The notes: generated from the sequence alone by a model not told the origin. A stretch of 42,090 nt of DNA from Novosphingobium sp. (GCF_025351285.1 NZ_JANXWG010000056.1:1-42090), one strand, 5' to 3'. Positions 26,332 through 35,856 are shown, counted from the first letter of the stretch. Numbers and translations are program-made.

Positions 26332-27954
26332 TTACCCGCCGGAGGCTACTTTCCAACTCTCCAATAGCTTCTGACGAATCACCTGCTTGAGCACCTTGCC
26401 CGCATCGTTCTTCGGCAACGCGGGCCATGCCTCCACCGCTTCGGGCACCTTGAACCGGGCCACTCCCAGCTTGCCGAGGAAGCGTCCGAGTTCGGCAACG
26501 TCGGGTGCATCACCATCGCGCGGGACGATCACCGCCACTGCGCGTTCTCCAGTGCGCGGATCGGGCAGGCCGACGATGGCCACTTCGGCGATGCCGGGGT
26601 GGCCGGTCAGCAGGTCCTCGATTTCCTTGGGCGCGATGTTCTCGCCGTTGCGGATGATCAGGTCCTTGATGCGGCCGGTCACGGTGAGGTGATTGTCGTC
26701 GATCCAGGCACCCTGATCACCCGTGCGGTAGTAGCCTTCGGCGTCGAAGGCGGTCAATTCGTCCTCGGCGTGGACGTAGCCGACCAGCATCTGCGGGCCG
26801 CGCGCGCGGATTTCTGCGTCTTCGGCAAGCTTGACGGTAGCCACGCCTGGGCAGCCGTCGGTTTCGGCGGCGTGAGTCACGTCGTCGCGGTCGATCACGC
26901 CCACGGTGGTGACGGGAACTTCGGTCGAACCATAGACGCGGCTGACCACGGCCTTGTCGAACCATTCGACCGCCTCGCGGACCAGCGCGGGCGGGACCGA
27001 GGCACCGCCGCAGATGAACAGTTTCAGGTGCGGCAGATGGGTGCCGGCGGTCTTTGCGGCATCGAGCAGACCGCGCAGGAACGGGGTGGCGCCGGCCATG
27101 TGCGTTATGGCGTGCTGTTCCATCAGCGCGATCGCCTCGGCGGCATCCCAGCGCTCCATCAGCACGGCGGTGGTCCCGAGCAGGACCGGCATTTCGAAAG
27201 CATAGATCGATCCGCCGATGTGGCTGACGGGCGAGGGGACCAGCCAGCGGTCGCCCGGATCGACCAGCCAGTGCGCGCCGATCTGCGCGATCAGTGCGCC
27301 CAGAGTGTTGTGCGTGTGAAGCACGCCCTTGGGCCGGCCGGTGGTGCCGCTGGTGTACATGACCATGCGCACGTCGTCGGCATCGAGCGCGGGGAGGGAC
27401 ACCCGGTGTGCCTCGGTGTGGAGAGCTTCGTAGGCGGTGTGCGCGCCGGGATCGCTGCGCAGGACGACGACTTCGGGCGGGTCGGGCAGTTCGGCGGTGA
27501 CGCGCGCCAGCATCGCGGCATAGTCGAAGCCGCGCCATTCGCCCGGCACGAACACCATCCTGCTGCCCACGTCCGCCAGCATGAAACGCAAGTCGTGATC
27601 GCGCAGTGAAGGCAGGATCGGGTGCGCGACCATGCCCGCCAGCGTGGCGCCGAAATAGATCGCGGCGGCTTCGTGCCAGTTGGGCAGCATGAACGAAACC
27701 ACGCTGCCCGGCGCGGCGCGCGACAGCATGGCGCAGCCCAATTGCTGCGCTTGTGCTGCAAGATTTGCTGCGGTGATTTGCGTTTCGCCGTCGACCAGCA
27801 GAACGCGATCGGGCGTGACGGTGGCGACTTCGAGCAGCGCGTCGGCGGCGGTGCGGTCGCTCCACCAGCCATCGGCGCGGGCTTGGCGGGCAAGCGTTTC
27901 GTTCCAGCGGATGCGCCAGCCGTTGGGGGTGTGGCGGTGTTCGATCAGGCTCAC
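26332..27954 (-). CDS. AMP-dependent acyl-CoA synthetase (long/medium-chain or aryl type)
   Basis: A 540-residue ANL-superfamily ligase that adenylates a carboxylic acid and forms its CoA thioester. The P-loop A3 is YTSGTTGRPKG, A5 is RVYGSTEVP, A7 is YYRTGDQG, A8 is GRIKDLIIRNGENIAPKEIE, and the catalytic lysine is in PKNDAGKVLKQ near the C-terminus. The family includes cyclohexanecarboxylate/fatty acid CoA ligases; the substrate is not evident. Its start overlaps the stop of the upstream synthetase by 4 bp (ATGA, 27951-27954), so the two are translationally coupled. Confidence 0.92.
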   Translation of the reverse strand: MSLIEHRHTPNGWRIRWNETLARQARADGWWSDRTAADALLEVATVTPDRVLLVDGETQITAANLAAQAQQLGCAMLSRAAPGSVVSFMLPNWHEAAAIYFGATLAGMVAHPILPSLRDHDLRFMLADVGSRMVFVPGEWRGFDYAAMLARVTAELPDPPEVVVLRSDPGAHTAYEALHTEAHRVSLPALDADDVRMVMYTSGTTGRPKGVLHTHNTLGALIAQIGAHWLVDPGDRWLVPSPVSHIGGSIYAFEMPVLLGTTAVLMERWDAAEAIALMEQHAITHMAGATPFLRGLLDAAKTAGTHLPHLKLFICGGASVPPALVREAVEWFDKAVVSRVYGSTEVPVTTVGVIDRDDVTHAAETDGCPGVATVKLAEDAEIRARGPQMLVGYVHAEDELTAFDAEGYYRTGDQGAWIDDNHLTVTGRIKDLIIRNGENIAPKEIEDLLTGHPGIAEVAIVGLPDPRTGERAVAVIVPRDGDAPDVAELGRFLGKLGVARFKVPEAVEAWPALPKNDAGKVLKQVIRQKLLESWKVASGG

Positions 27955-29639
27955 GCGCCGGCGGCCTCGCGTGCCTTGGCGGCTTCGGCCAGGCGCAACA
28001 CGAAGCGCTGGATCTTGCCGCTGGGGGTCTTGGGCAGGCTGTCGACGAATTCGACCTCGCGCGGGTAGGCGTGCGCGGACAGCCGTGCCTTGACGTGGAG
28101 CCGCAGGGCTTCGGCCAGTGCAGTGGTGGCGGGCTCGCCCCCATCTTCGACTGAGCGCAGCACGACGAAGGCCTTGACGATCTCGGTGCGTTCGGGATCG
28201 GGCTTGCCCACCACCGCCGCCTCGATGACGGCCGGATGTTCGAGCAGCGCGCTCTCCACATCGAACGGCCCGATGCGGTAGCCGGCCGAGGTGATGACGT
28301 CGTCCGCCCGCCCGACGAAACTGATCGAGCCATCGGGATTCAATTCGGCGGTGTCGCCGCTGCGATAATGCGCGGGCCCGAGGGCGGGTGTGGCAAGGCC
28401 GTCGTAGCCGGTGAACCAGAACAGCGGCGATTGCGCCAGATCGAGCGCCAGTTCACCGGGAACGCCAGGCGGCAGGTCGTTGCCCGCCTCGTCGATCACC
28501 GTCACCCGCCAGCCGGGCATCGAAACCCCGGCCGATCCCTGGAGCACCGGGTGCGCAAAAGCGTGGTGGTTGCACAGCACCATGCCGGTTTCGGTCTGGC
28601 CGTAGTGATCGTGGATCACGACATCGAGATGCGCGGCGAACCAGCGGATCACCTCGGGGTTCAATGGCTCGCCCGCGCTGCTCACCGCGCGAAGCTGGCC
28701 CTTGATCGGCGCGACCGCCTCGGGGCCAGCCGCCATGATGAGGCGGAAGGCAGTGGGCGATCCCGCCAGGTTGGTGACGCCATGCTCGCGGATTGCGGCG
28801 ACGGTTCCGGCAACGGTGAAGGGTGCGTCGTGCAGCATTGTCGAGTGGCCCAGCGCCAATGGACCCACCACGGCATAGTACAGCCCATAGGCCCAGCCCG
28901 GATCGGCTACGTTCCAGAAGGTGTCCTGATCGCACAGGCCCACGGCATCGCGGGTATAGTGCGCCATCGACAGAATCGCGCGGATCGGCACCAGCAAGGG
29001 CTTGGCGAGGCCGGTGGTGCCCGAAGTGAACATGATCAGGAACGGATCGTCGGGTTCGCGCGGCACCGGCGGCAGGCCGGGTTCGCGGGCGGCCAGTTCG
29101 GCATGAAAATCGAGATCGCCCGGCGACAGTGGGGTGGCGTCGTCCCCGGCGAGTGTAACGATCCGTGCCGAATGCGGCACCTCATCGAGCTTGGACCGGT
29201 TGGCGCGATCGGTCACGATGACCTTGGCACCCGAGGTGCCGACGCGATGCTCGATCGCCTTGGGGCCGAACGCGGTGAACAGCGGCTGGTACACCGCGCC
29301 GAGCCGCCATGTCGCCACGATGGTGACGAGCAGTTCGGGCACACGCGGCAGCAGGCCCGCCACCCGATCGCCCGCCACGACTCCGCAATCGGCCAGCACG
29401 TGCGCGAAACGTTCGGACTGTTCTTGCAACTCGGCGAAAGTCAGGCGTTCGACCACACCGTCGCGGGTCCGCGAGACCAACGCCACAGCCGCGCCCACGG
29501 CATGCCGATCGCAGCACAGCACCGCCGCGTTGAGCGGTCGAGCATCGGCGGTGAAGTCGCGCCATTCGGCAGCGGCGTCGAAGGTAGCCCATGCATTTTC
29601 CCAATCGGGCTGGGCAGGGGACGCTTGCGGCTTGGTCAT
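27951..29639 (-). CDS. Acetyl-CoA synthetase-like AMP-forming ligase
   Basis: A 562-residue ANL ligase more like acetyl/propionyl or medium-chain acyl-CoA synthetases. A3 is FTSGTTGLAKPLL (the usual PKG is AKP here), A5 is DHYGQTETGM, then YRSGDTAELNPDGSISFVGRADDVITSAGYRIGPFDVE and the lysine motif PKTPSGKIQR. The ATG at 29639 is chosen; upstream in-frame codons show no conserved look. It is first in a two-gene operon with a second acyl-CoA ligase and divergent from a TonB-dependent receptor, suggesting uptake and activation of a carboxylic acid, though the link is only positional. Confidence 0.92.
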   Translation of the reverse strand: MTKPQASPAQPDWENAWATFDAAAEWRDFTADARPLNAAVLCCDRHAVGAAVALVSRTRDGVVERLTFAELQEQSERFAHVLADCGVVAGDRVAGLLPRVPELLVTIVATWRLGAVYQPLFTAFGPKAIEHRVGTSGAKVIVTDRANRSKLDEVPHSARIVTLAGDDATPLSPGDLDFHAELAAREPGLPPVPREPDDPFLIMFTSGTTGLAKPLLVPIRAILSMAHYTRDAVGLCDQDTFWNVADPGWAYGLYYAVVGPLALGHSTMLHDAPFTVAGTVAAIREHGVTNLAGSPTAFRLIMAAGPEAVAPIKGQLRAVSSAGEPLNPEVIRWFAAHLDVVIHDHYGQTETGMVLCNHHAFAHPVLQGSAGVSMPGWRVTVIDEAGNDLPPGVPGELALDLAQSPLFWFTGYDGLATPALGPAHYRSGDTAELNPDGSISFVGRADDVITSAGYRIGPFDVESALLEHPAVIEAAVVGKPDPERTEIVKAFVVLRSVEDGGEPATTALAEALRLHVKARLSAHAYPREVEFVDSLPKTPSGKIQRFVLRLAEAAKAREAAGA

Positions 29640-29723
29640 GAAGGCACTCTCGGACTTGGCGGGACCGGACAGTGCATGCCCGCACGCCGGCGCGTTATGT
29701 CGGTCTGATCGGGCCTTGGCCAG

Positions 29724-29742
29724 CCACCGGCAATTGCGGTGG
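29724..29742. promoter_or_regulatory. Imperfect palindrome in the ligase/TonB-receptor divergent region
   Basis: CCACCG-GCAATTG-CGGTGG forms a 6-7-6 inverted repeat about 85 bases upstream of the acetyl-CoA synthetase-like gene and 165 upstream of the receptor gene. A smaller AACAG-GT-CTGTT repeat lies at 29849-29860. These are candidate operators, without a known regulator nearby. Confidence 0.35.
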
Positions 29743-29905
29743 CGATGCTTGGCGGATGCCGCATTCATGCATCGCCGAAGCGATGGAATGCTGCAACGGG
29801 CGCCAAGCCGGGCATTTGCATTTGTCGCGGCGCCAATCCGCTGTAATCAACAGGTCTGTTCAATGGATACCGAAAATCGGGTCCGCCGCACCTGGGAGGG
29901 ATACT

Positions 29906-32656
29906 ATGCGTCTCTATCGCACAATCGCGCTTGCCGGCGTCAGCCTGGCTTCACTGACAACACCGGCATTTGCCGCAGAGGCCGCGCCAGTCGCCGCCGA
30001 ACCTGCTGCCGATGCAGCGGCCGACACTGCCAAGCCCGACAGCGAGATCGTCGTCACCGGTACGCTGATCCGCGGCACTGCGGTCGTCGGATCGCAGACC
30101 ATCACGATCGACCAGAAGATCATCACCGACAAGGCGGCGACGTCGACCAACGAACTGCTCAGCGTGATCCCGCAGATCGCCAACAACTTCAACGGCCGGC
30201 CAGAAGGTGATCCGCGCGGCTATGCGGCTGGCATTTCGACCACGCGTCCCAACTTGCGCAGCCTGCCATCAACCAACAGCACCTCGGGTGCGCTCACGCT
30301 GCTGCTCGTCGATGGCATGCGTGTGGCGCCGGTCGGGGTCAACCAGGCTTCGCTCGATCCCGACGTGGTCCCCACGGTGGTGCTCGAAGGCGTTGACGTG
30401 GTGACCGATGGCGGCACTTCGCTTTACGGCGCCGATGCGGTTGCCGGCGTTATCAACTTCCGCACGCGCAAGAAGTTCGATGGCTTCAAGATCGACGGCA
30501 ACTTCGGTTTCGGCACCACGATCAAGGGCTTCCACGAATACGATGTCTCGGGCATCGCGGGCAAGAGCTGGGCCACCGGCAATGCCTATGTCGCGGTCAG
30601 CCACGCCAATCGCGACAACGTGCTGAACGGTGAAACCACCTGGGCATCGGGCCTGGTGTACAACGCCGCCGGCGTCGGTGCGTTCACCTTCACCCAGTGC
30701 CCGACCCCGGTCGGCACCGAAACCCGCTGGTTCCGCTTCGGACCCGGCGCGGCGCAGTTCACCAACAATCCCGCAGCGCCGGGCGCTGGCACATTCCCGG
30801 TCGGAACGCCGTGCGACGCCACTTCCTCGCAGTCGTACTCGCCGCTCCTACGCCGCACCAACGTCTATGGTGCGATCACGCAGCAGGTCGCGGAAAACAT
30901 CGACTTCCGGATGACCGCGTATTTCTCGAAGCGTGACATCGAACTCAGCCAGTTTCCTCGTGGCTTTACGGCGGCAGGCAGCCCGCTGACCACCGGTGCG
31001 CTGGTCGGTGCAGCGTTCCCTGGCGCGGCCGTGGGCAGCGTGACCGCCATTCCCGGCGGCACCAGCTTCTCGTTCAGCCCCAACGCCGCCAACCGGAATC
31101 TCCCGCAGCGGATCGGCTTCGAAACCTGGGGCGTCAGTCCCGAGCTCGACATCAAGCTGGGCGGTGACTGGCATGTCCGCAACAACCTCCACTACGGCCG
31201 TTCGACCAACTTCCAGGATTTCCCCGGTGTCGATGCGGTCAAGGCGCAATGCTACATCACCGGCTGCACCGGGATTGCCGCGGGCCAGCTCAGCCCGTTC
31301 AACGTCGCGGCGGCAAGCGGTGCGGTGATCACCGACATCGAGAACTACACCAACATCCAGCAGACCACGCAGCAACTGTTCGTGTTCCGCACCGTCGCCG
31401 ATGGTTCGCTGCTTTCGCTTCCGGCGGGCAACGTCAAGCTGGCCGTGGGCGCCGAATACCAGGACAATTCGGCCAAGAGCCGGCTGACCGCAGGCCCGGT
31501 CGGCTCGATCAACGCGCTGCCCTACATGTCGGCCGGGCGCAATTCGAAGTCGCTGTTCGGCGAAGTGCTGATCCCGGTGGCCTCGTTCCTCGACGTTACC
31601 GGCTCGGTGCGCTTCGACAGCTACAGCGACTTCGGCCACACCACCAATCCCAACGTGGGTGTGACCTTCAAGCCGGTTTCGTGGTTCAAGGCCTATGGCC
31701 ACTACAACACATCGTACAACGCGCCGACCGCGGTCGACGATCTGGCGATTGCTACCGGGCGGTTCGTCTGCGGCATCTACGTGCCGGGCGGCACCGTCGC
31801 GCAGCGGCCGACCGATCCGCTGGGCCGGGATACGCTGAAGCAGGGTTCGTGCGCACTGGTATTGCAAGGCTCGGGCCCGGGCCTGAAGCCGCAGACCTCG
31901 AAGAACTTCGCGCTCGGCTTCGAAGTCACGCCAACATCGAACTTCCGCTTCGGTGGCGAATTCTACTCGATCGATCTGCAGAATGCGCTCGGGACGCTCA
32001 ACCCTTCAAATCTCAACACTTACAGCACCAACCCGAACCTCTACACCTACAATCCGCAGGACCCGACGTACCAGGCGATCCTCAAGACGCTGACCAACGG
32101 CGGACAACTGGGTGCACAGCAGGCGTTCTCCAATGTGGCGATCGTGGTCGATACGCGGACCAGCAACCTCAACGCTGCCAAAGTGAAGGGCATCGACTTC
32201 CACGCGAACTTCGATGCGGACACCAGCTTCGGGCGCCTCTCGCTGGGGGTTTCGGGGACGCAGCAAACCAAGGCACAAATCACCAAAGGCGGCGTGACCA
32301 CCGACGAACGCGGCAATGGCGGCCCGCGCTTTTCAGCCGTGTCATTCGTGGCGTTGAAGTCCGGCGGGGCTTCCGCCCGCGTCACGGTGTACTACACCGG
32401 CAAGTATCACGATCAGGCGCAGAACAATCTCGGCCTGATCGAGGTTGTGAACCCGTTCGTGGTGGCCAACCTCAATCTCGGCTATGAATTCGGTGAAAAC
32501 AGCGGGGTGCTGGCGGGCACATCGTTGCGGCTCGTGGTGAACAACCTGTTCGAAGCGCTGCCGCAGACGATCAAGCGCGGCAGCAACTCGTTCAACAGCT
32601 ACAACAATTACACGCTGGGCCGGGTGATCAAGGTGGGCTTCAGCAAAACGTTCTGA
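29906..32656 (+). CDS. TonB-dependent outer-membrane receptor
   Basis: A 916-residue receptor: signal peptide (about residues 1-23, ending TPAFAAEA), an Ala/Pro-rich spacer with the sphingomonad-type TonB box region SEIVVTGTLIRG, and a plug domain with LTLLLVDGMRVAP and VVLEGVDVVTDGGTSLYGADAVAGVINFRTRK. A 22-stranded barrel follows, ending in the aromatic terminus RVIKVGFSKTF. Strong Shine-Dalgarno GGGAGG precedes the ATG at 29906; upstream in-frame ATGs have no such site. The ligand cannot be told from sequence. The gene is monocistronic, with a GNRA-loop terminator after it. Confidence 0.93.
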   Translation: MRLYRTIALAGVSLASLTTPAFAAEAAPVAAEPAADAAADTAKPDSEIVVTGTLIRGTAVVGSQTITIDQKIITDKAATSTNELLSVIPQIANNFNGRPEGDPRGYAAGISTTRPNLRSLPSTNSTSGALTLLLVDGMRVAPVGVNQASLDPDVVPTVVLEGVDVVTDGGTSLYGADAVAGVINFRTRKKFDGFKIDGNFGFGTTIKGFHEYDVSGIAGKSWATGNAYVAVSHANRDNVLNGETTWASGLVYNAAGVGAFTFTQCPTPVGTETRWFRFGPGAAQFTNNPAAPGAGTFPVGTPCDATSSQSYSPLLRRTNVYGAITQQVAENIDFRMTAYFSKRDIELSQFPRGFTAAGSPLTTGALVGAAFPGAAVGSVTAIPGGTSFSFSPNAANRNLPQRIGFETWGVSPELDIKLGGDWHVRNNLHYGRSTNFQDFPGVDAVKAQCYITGCTGIAAGQLSPFNVAAASGAVITDIENYTNIQQTTQQLFVFRTVADGSLLSLPAGNVKLAVGAEYQDNSAKSRLTAGPVGSINALPYMSAGRNSKSLFGEVLIPVASFLDVTGSVRFDSYSDFGHTTNPNVGVTFKPVSWFKAYGHYNTSYNAPTAVDDLAIATGRFVCGIYVPGGTVAQRPTDPLGRDTLKQGSCALVLQGSGPGLKPQTSKNFALGFEVTPTSNFRFGGEFYSIDLQNALGTLNPSNLNTYSTNPNLYTYNPQDPTYQAILKTLTNGGQLGAQQAFSNVAIVVDTRTSNLNAAKVKGIDFHANFDADTSFGRLSLGVSGTQQTKAQITKGGVTTDERGNGGPRFSAVSFVALKSGGASARVTVYYTGKYHDQAQNNLGLIEVVNPFVVANLNLGYEFGENSGVLAGTSLRLVVNNLFEALPQTIKRGSNSFNSYNNYTLGRVIKVGFSKTF

Positions 32657-32690
32657 ACGTCAGGCTGATAGCGCACTTGCTACCGGTGAT

Positions 32691-32716
32691 GGGGGCGTAC
32701 CGAAAGGTGCGCCCCC
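32691..32716 (+). terminator. Hairpin terminator after the TonB-dependent receptor
   Basis: GGGGGCGTACC (32691-32701) pairs with GGTGCGCCCCC (32706-32716, one G-U) across a GAAA tetraloop, 34 bases after the stop. The 11-bp stem is the strongest hairpin near this gene. The following AATTGCTTGTG is only weakly T-rich. Confidence 0.6.
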
Positions 32717-32880
32717 AATTGCTTGTGATCCTGCCACTACGCCATCTCAGAACGAGCGATCGACCGAAAGACGCACCCAATTATCCGTCGGCTGCCGTTC
32801 ATGCCGCCCCCGGGCGACCGCTATCGCCTGGCATTGGGCGGCTGCCCGACCGGGGAACTTGCGGCCAATCCGGCGCTGTT

Positions 32881-33283
32881 TGCGGGCTCGATTTCGACAG
32901 CGTCTATCTGAACGTAGGAGTCTGGTGCAACGGCGTGGCCGTGGGCGGGCGCCACATCGGCCAAACCCCTTTCGGCGTGCGGATCGTGACCTTGGCTTCC
33001 GAGGCTGGGCCCGACTCTGGCATCGCGGTCAACGGCAAGCCCGCCAAACTGCGCGGCGGCTGCATCCACCACGACAGCGGCTTGCTGGGACCTGGCCGAT
33101 CGGAGCCCGTAGCTGATCGGCGATTTCGTGTGGACCGTGATGGACTATCTGGGCGAAGCGGGGATCGGCGGCAGTTCGCCGGTTTCGGCGAGGTCGAAGC
33201 CCGCGCAGTTCTCGTTCGCGGGCTGGCCTTGGTCCGGCCATGGCAACGATCAAGCCGGGTTGAAAAGGCCGCGTTTGGCGTAG
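32881..33283 (+). pseudogene. Decayed glycoside hydrolase family 2 (beta-galactosidase-like) gene
   Basis: Two frames carry pieces of a GH2 enzyme. The first (32881-33105) has FDSVYLNVGVWCNGV, like the sugar-binding domain, running straight into IAVNGKPAKLRGGCIHHDSGLLG from the start of the TIM barrel. The second (33116-33280, shifted +1) has IGDFVWTVMDYLGEAGIGG from the barrel end, then FAGWPWSGHG. The catalytic region between is missing, so there are at least two deletions and a frameshift. It lies between a TonB receptor and a galactose-type catabolic cluster. Confidence 0.75.
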
Positions 33284-33312
33284 CCCGGCCTCGCTCAGCG
33301 CGAAGGCCGGGC
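33283..33312 (-). terminator. Hairpin downstream of the small secreted protein gene
   Basis: GCCCGGCCT (33283-33291) pairs perfectly with AGGCCGGGC (33304-33312) over a 12-base loop, starting 11 bases after the stop of the leftward gene at 33324. There is no T-run, so termination is only probable. Confidence 0.45.
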
Positions 33313-33323
33313 CACCGTTTGGC

Positions 33324-33668
33324 TTACTTGGCCGGGATCTTGGCCAGTTCGGCGTCGACCTTGACCAGCGATTCGTCCTTGATCTTGTCGGGCGCATAGC
33401 CCTGGACCTGCTTGAGCGTCATCGCGCGGGCCATGTCGATCTGCGGGTTGGTGCTGAGCCCTGGCAGCAGCTTGTCGATCACCGCCCTGGTGGCAGGATT
33501 GTCGAGCAGCGTGCCGATGTCGGTATCGTCAACCGAGAACGCGGCCTTGGCTGCGGGGGCGGCGGCAGGCGCGGTGGCTGCCGCAGCGGTTGGCGTGTCG
33601 GCGGCCATGGCCGGAACAGCGATGGCGGCGCCGCCGAGCGTGGCGGCAATGAGCAGATTGCGAAGCAT
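33324..33668 (-). CDS. Small secreted protein with an N-terminal ThuA-associated domain
   Basis: A 114-residue exported protein: signal peptide (MLRNLLIAATLGGAAIAVPAMAA), an Ala/Thr/Pro spacer, then a roughly 68-residue domain (DIGTLLDNPATRAVIDKLLPG ... MTLKQVQGYAPDKIKDESLVKVDAELAKIP). The same pattern occurs at about residues 43-117 of the ThuA-domain protein encoded nearby (34702-35856), so this looks like a stand-alone copy of that domain. AAAGGG lies upstream of the ATG at 33668. The function is unknown; a periplasmic role with carbohydrate enzymes is suggested by the shared domain and the neighbours. Confidence 0.8.
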   Translation of the reverse strand: MLRNLLIAATLGGAAIAVPAMAADTPTAAAATAPAAAPAAKAAFSVDDTDIGTLLDNPATRAVIDKLLPGLSTNPQIDMARAMTLKQVQGYAPDKIKDESLVKVDAELAKIPAK

Positions 33669-33838
33669 TGGTGTAGACCCTTTCCCATTCGGAAGGCCGC
33701 CCATGGCGGTGTCCGTTTTAAGCGTGACTGAACGGCGAAAAGCTAGCCGAATTGCGACAAACCGGCAATCCGTCGGGGCGCGGCGTTGCCGTAGCGTCAA
33801 CGGCAGGGGCCGGCCGAGCAACGGTATCACCGGTGCGA

Positions 33839-34705
33839 TCACGCGCTCAGCCGCACCGACGGCAGGATTCGCCCCGCCACCGGCGCGGTGAAAGCAAGCA
33901 GGCTGCCCGCCAGCGGCTGCGCGGCCAGCGCGGCCTCGTCCAGCCCGACGCGCGCGGTGGTGACATAGGCGGTGCGCAAGTCCGGCCCGCCGAACGCGAT
34001 CTTGGTCACGCGCGCGCAGGGCAGGCTGACGTGGAGCAGCAAGGTGCCATCGGGCGCATAGCGGCGCACCCCCCAGCCATCCCACAGCGCGACCCACAGG
34101 CAATCCTCGGTGTCGGTCACGATGCCATCGGGGTGGCCATCGGCGGCGTCGAGCTGCACGAAAACCTCGGTTTCGCGCAGCGCCACGCCGTCGATGCGTG
34201 AGCGCCAGATCGTGCGTTCGCCCGAATCGACGTGATACAACACGCGCCCGTTTCCGCTCGCCGCCGGGCCGTTTGTGACGATGGCGCCGACGTCGGTGGA
34301 GTGCAAGGCGCCTTCATGAAGGCACCAGATACTGCCAGTAGGCCGGCTTTCGCCATCATCCATCGTCCCGAACCACAGCCGGCCGGCTGGATCTACAGTG
34401 GCGTCGTTGGTGCGGTTGTGCAGTGGCTGCGGGATCGTCACCAATGGCTCGCCCAACGCAGCGCCTTCGAGCCGGTGCAGGCCATGCTGCGATCCCACCA
34501 GCAGCCCGCCGTCCTGGATCGGCACGATGAAGCTGGGGTTGCCGCCGACTTCGATCGTCGTGCCCGTGCCGCTGGCGGGATCGAAGCGGTGCAAGTGCCC
34601 GCGCTCGATATCCACAAACCGCAACGCGGCCTCATCGGCCAGCCAAACCGGGCCTTCGCCAAGCTGGCAATCGAGCTGCCAGGCCAGTTCGGGTATCACG
34701 CTCAC
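33839..34705 (-). CDS. SMP-30/gluconolactonase family sugar lactonase
   Basis: A 288-residue six-bladed propeller of the SMP-30/LRE family, hydrolysing aldonolactones. Metal ligands are visible as E in LGEGPVW, N in RTNDATVDP (before GRLWFGTMDD) and D in GHPDGIVTD. In this cluster it should open the galactono- or arabinono-lactone made by the Gfo/Idh dehydrogenase. GTG at 34705 overlaps the stop of the ThuA-domain gene (GTGA), indicating translational coupling; upstream in-frame codons would lie inside that gene. It is third in the transporter-ThuA-lactonase operon. Confidence 0.9.
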   Translation of the reverse strand: MSVIPELAWQLDCQLGEGPVWLADEAALRFVDIERGHLHRFDPASGTGTTIEVGGNPSFIVPIQDGGLLVGSQHGLHRLEGAALGEPLVTIPQPLHNRTNDATVDPAGRLWFGTMDDGESRPTGSIWCLHEGALHSTDVGAIVTNGPAASGNGRVLYHVDSGERTIWRSRIDGVALRETEVFVQLDAADGHPDGIVTDTEDCLWVALWDGWGVRRYAPDGTLLLHVSLPCARVTKIAFGGPDLRTAYVTTARVGLDEAALAAQPLAGSLLAFTAPVAGRILPSVRLSA

Positions 34706-35856
34706 TTCGGTGACGTGCACGCTGCCTGGCCGTTGCCCGCCGCCCACACGACCGCGTTCTCGAGCAAGCTGACCACATGCGGTTCGCTGTATGAGGCCGG
34801 CAAGTGGCCGATTGCCGAATAGGCCATGCGTCCGCGCCCGACGCAGCGCGTCCACGCGATCGGATGGTCACCCATGCGCAACTGCTGCCCCGCCATGCCG
34901 ATGGGCGAATACGTGCCCTCATCAAGCCGTGCGATCACGTGCGCACCGCTGACGCGCGGGCTGGTGCGGAACGAATACCATTCGTCCTTCATCGTCCAGC
35001 TTGCGGGCAGGCCTTGCGCAACCGGGTGCGCGGGATCGTCGATCACCACGCGCGCGTCCTGGAACTGCGGCGCCAACGGGTGGCCGATGAAGCGCGCGCC
35101 CAGCAGGGTATCGGCGTACCAATCCCAGAAATAGACCGGATCGCCGCCGCTGCCATGCACCGCGACGAAGCCGCCGCCGCGTTCGACAAAGGCCTTGAGC
35201 GCGCGCCGCTGAGCCAGCGTGAGAATATCGCCGCTGACGTTGTTCCAGATCACCACATCGAATTCGCCCAAGTTGCGCGGGTTGATCGTGCCACCGCTGG
35301 TGGTGGTGAACGTGGCCCAGTGCTTGCGCTTTGCCATGGCCTCGAACGCGGCGTGTGCGGCATTGACCCCCGGCGCATCGCGAAACCCGGTCATCTTTTC
35401 CATGATCAGCAACCGTGGCTGGTCTTTGGTCGTAGCGGGAGTCGCCGCAAATTTCGGATCGTCGTTGTCGTATCGTTCACAGCGCGCGAGCTTGTCGGCA
35501 GGCGTAACCGGCAGCTTGCGCAAGTCCGCATCGATCCGTGCGACCACGGCCGGATCGCCGCGTCCGTAACCGACCAATTCCTTCGCGGTGAGGATCGCCG
35601 CGAAGCTTGGCGCCCTGGTGCTGGCGAACATCGGCGGGAACTTGGCCAGCGCGCCGGGCAAGTGCCGTTCAAGCACGCCGCGCGCCGCCGGGCTGAGCAG
35701 CAGGTCGATCAGCGGTGAACCGGCCGAAAACGGCGCATTGCGCAGCGGGCAGTCGGTGACCGGCGCCGCGCCGGCCGCCGCGGGAAGCGCCAGTGCCAAT
35801 GCTGCGATGAGGGCCTGGACCCGGGCGTGTACCCGGCGGCGAAGTTCAGTGCGCAC
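34702..35856 (-). CDS. Exported ThuA-domain protein
   Basis: A 384-residue protein with a Sec signal peptide (Arg-rich start, core ALIAALALALPAAAGA). Next comes a domain of about 75 residues shared with the small secreted protein (LIDLLLSPAARGVLERHLPG ... ARIDADLRKLP), then a ThuA/glutamine-amidotransferase-like domain from about residue 145 (LLIMEKMTGFRD, FDVVIWNNVSGD, GGGFVAVHGSGGD, RMGDHPIAWTRCVGRGRMAYSAIGH). ThuA proteins occur in disaccharide and glycoside utilisation operons, but the reaction is not settled. The start is GTG at 35856, overlapping the transporter gene by 11 bases. Confidence 0.82.
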   Translation of the reverse strand: MRTELRRRVHARVQALIAALALALPAAAGAAPVTDCPLRNAPFSAGSPLIDLLLSPAARGVLERHLPGALAKFPPMFASTRAPSFAAILTAKELVGYGRGDPAVVARIDADLRKLPVTPADKLARCERYDNDDPKFAATPATTKDQPRLLIMEKMTGFRDAPGVNAAHAAFEAMAKRKHWATFTTTSGGTINPRNLGEFDVVIWNNVSGDILTLAQRRALKAFVERGGGFVAVHGSGGDPVYFWDWYADTLLGARFIGHPLAPQFQDARVVIDDPAHPVAQGLPASWTMKDEWYSFRTSPRVSGAHVIARLDEGTYSPIGMAGQQLRMGDHPIAWTRCVGRGRMAYSAIGHLPASYSEPHVVSLLENAVVWAAGNGQAACTSPK

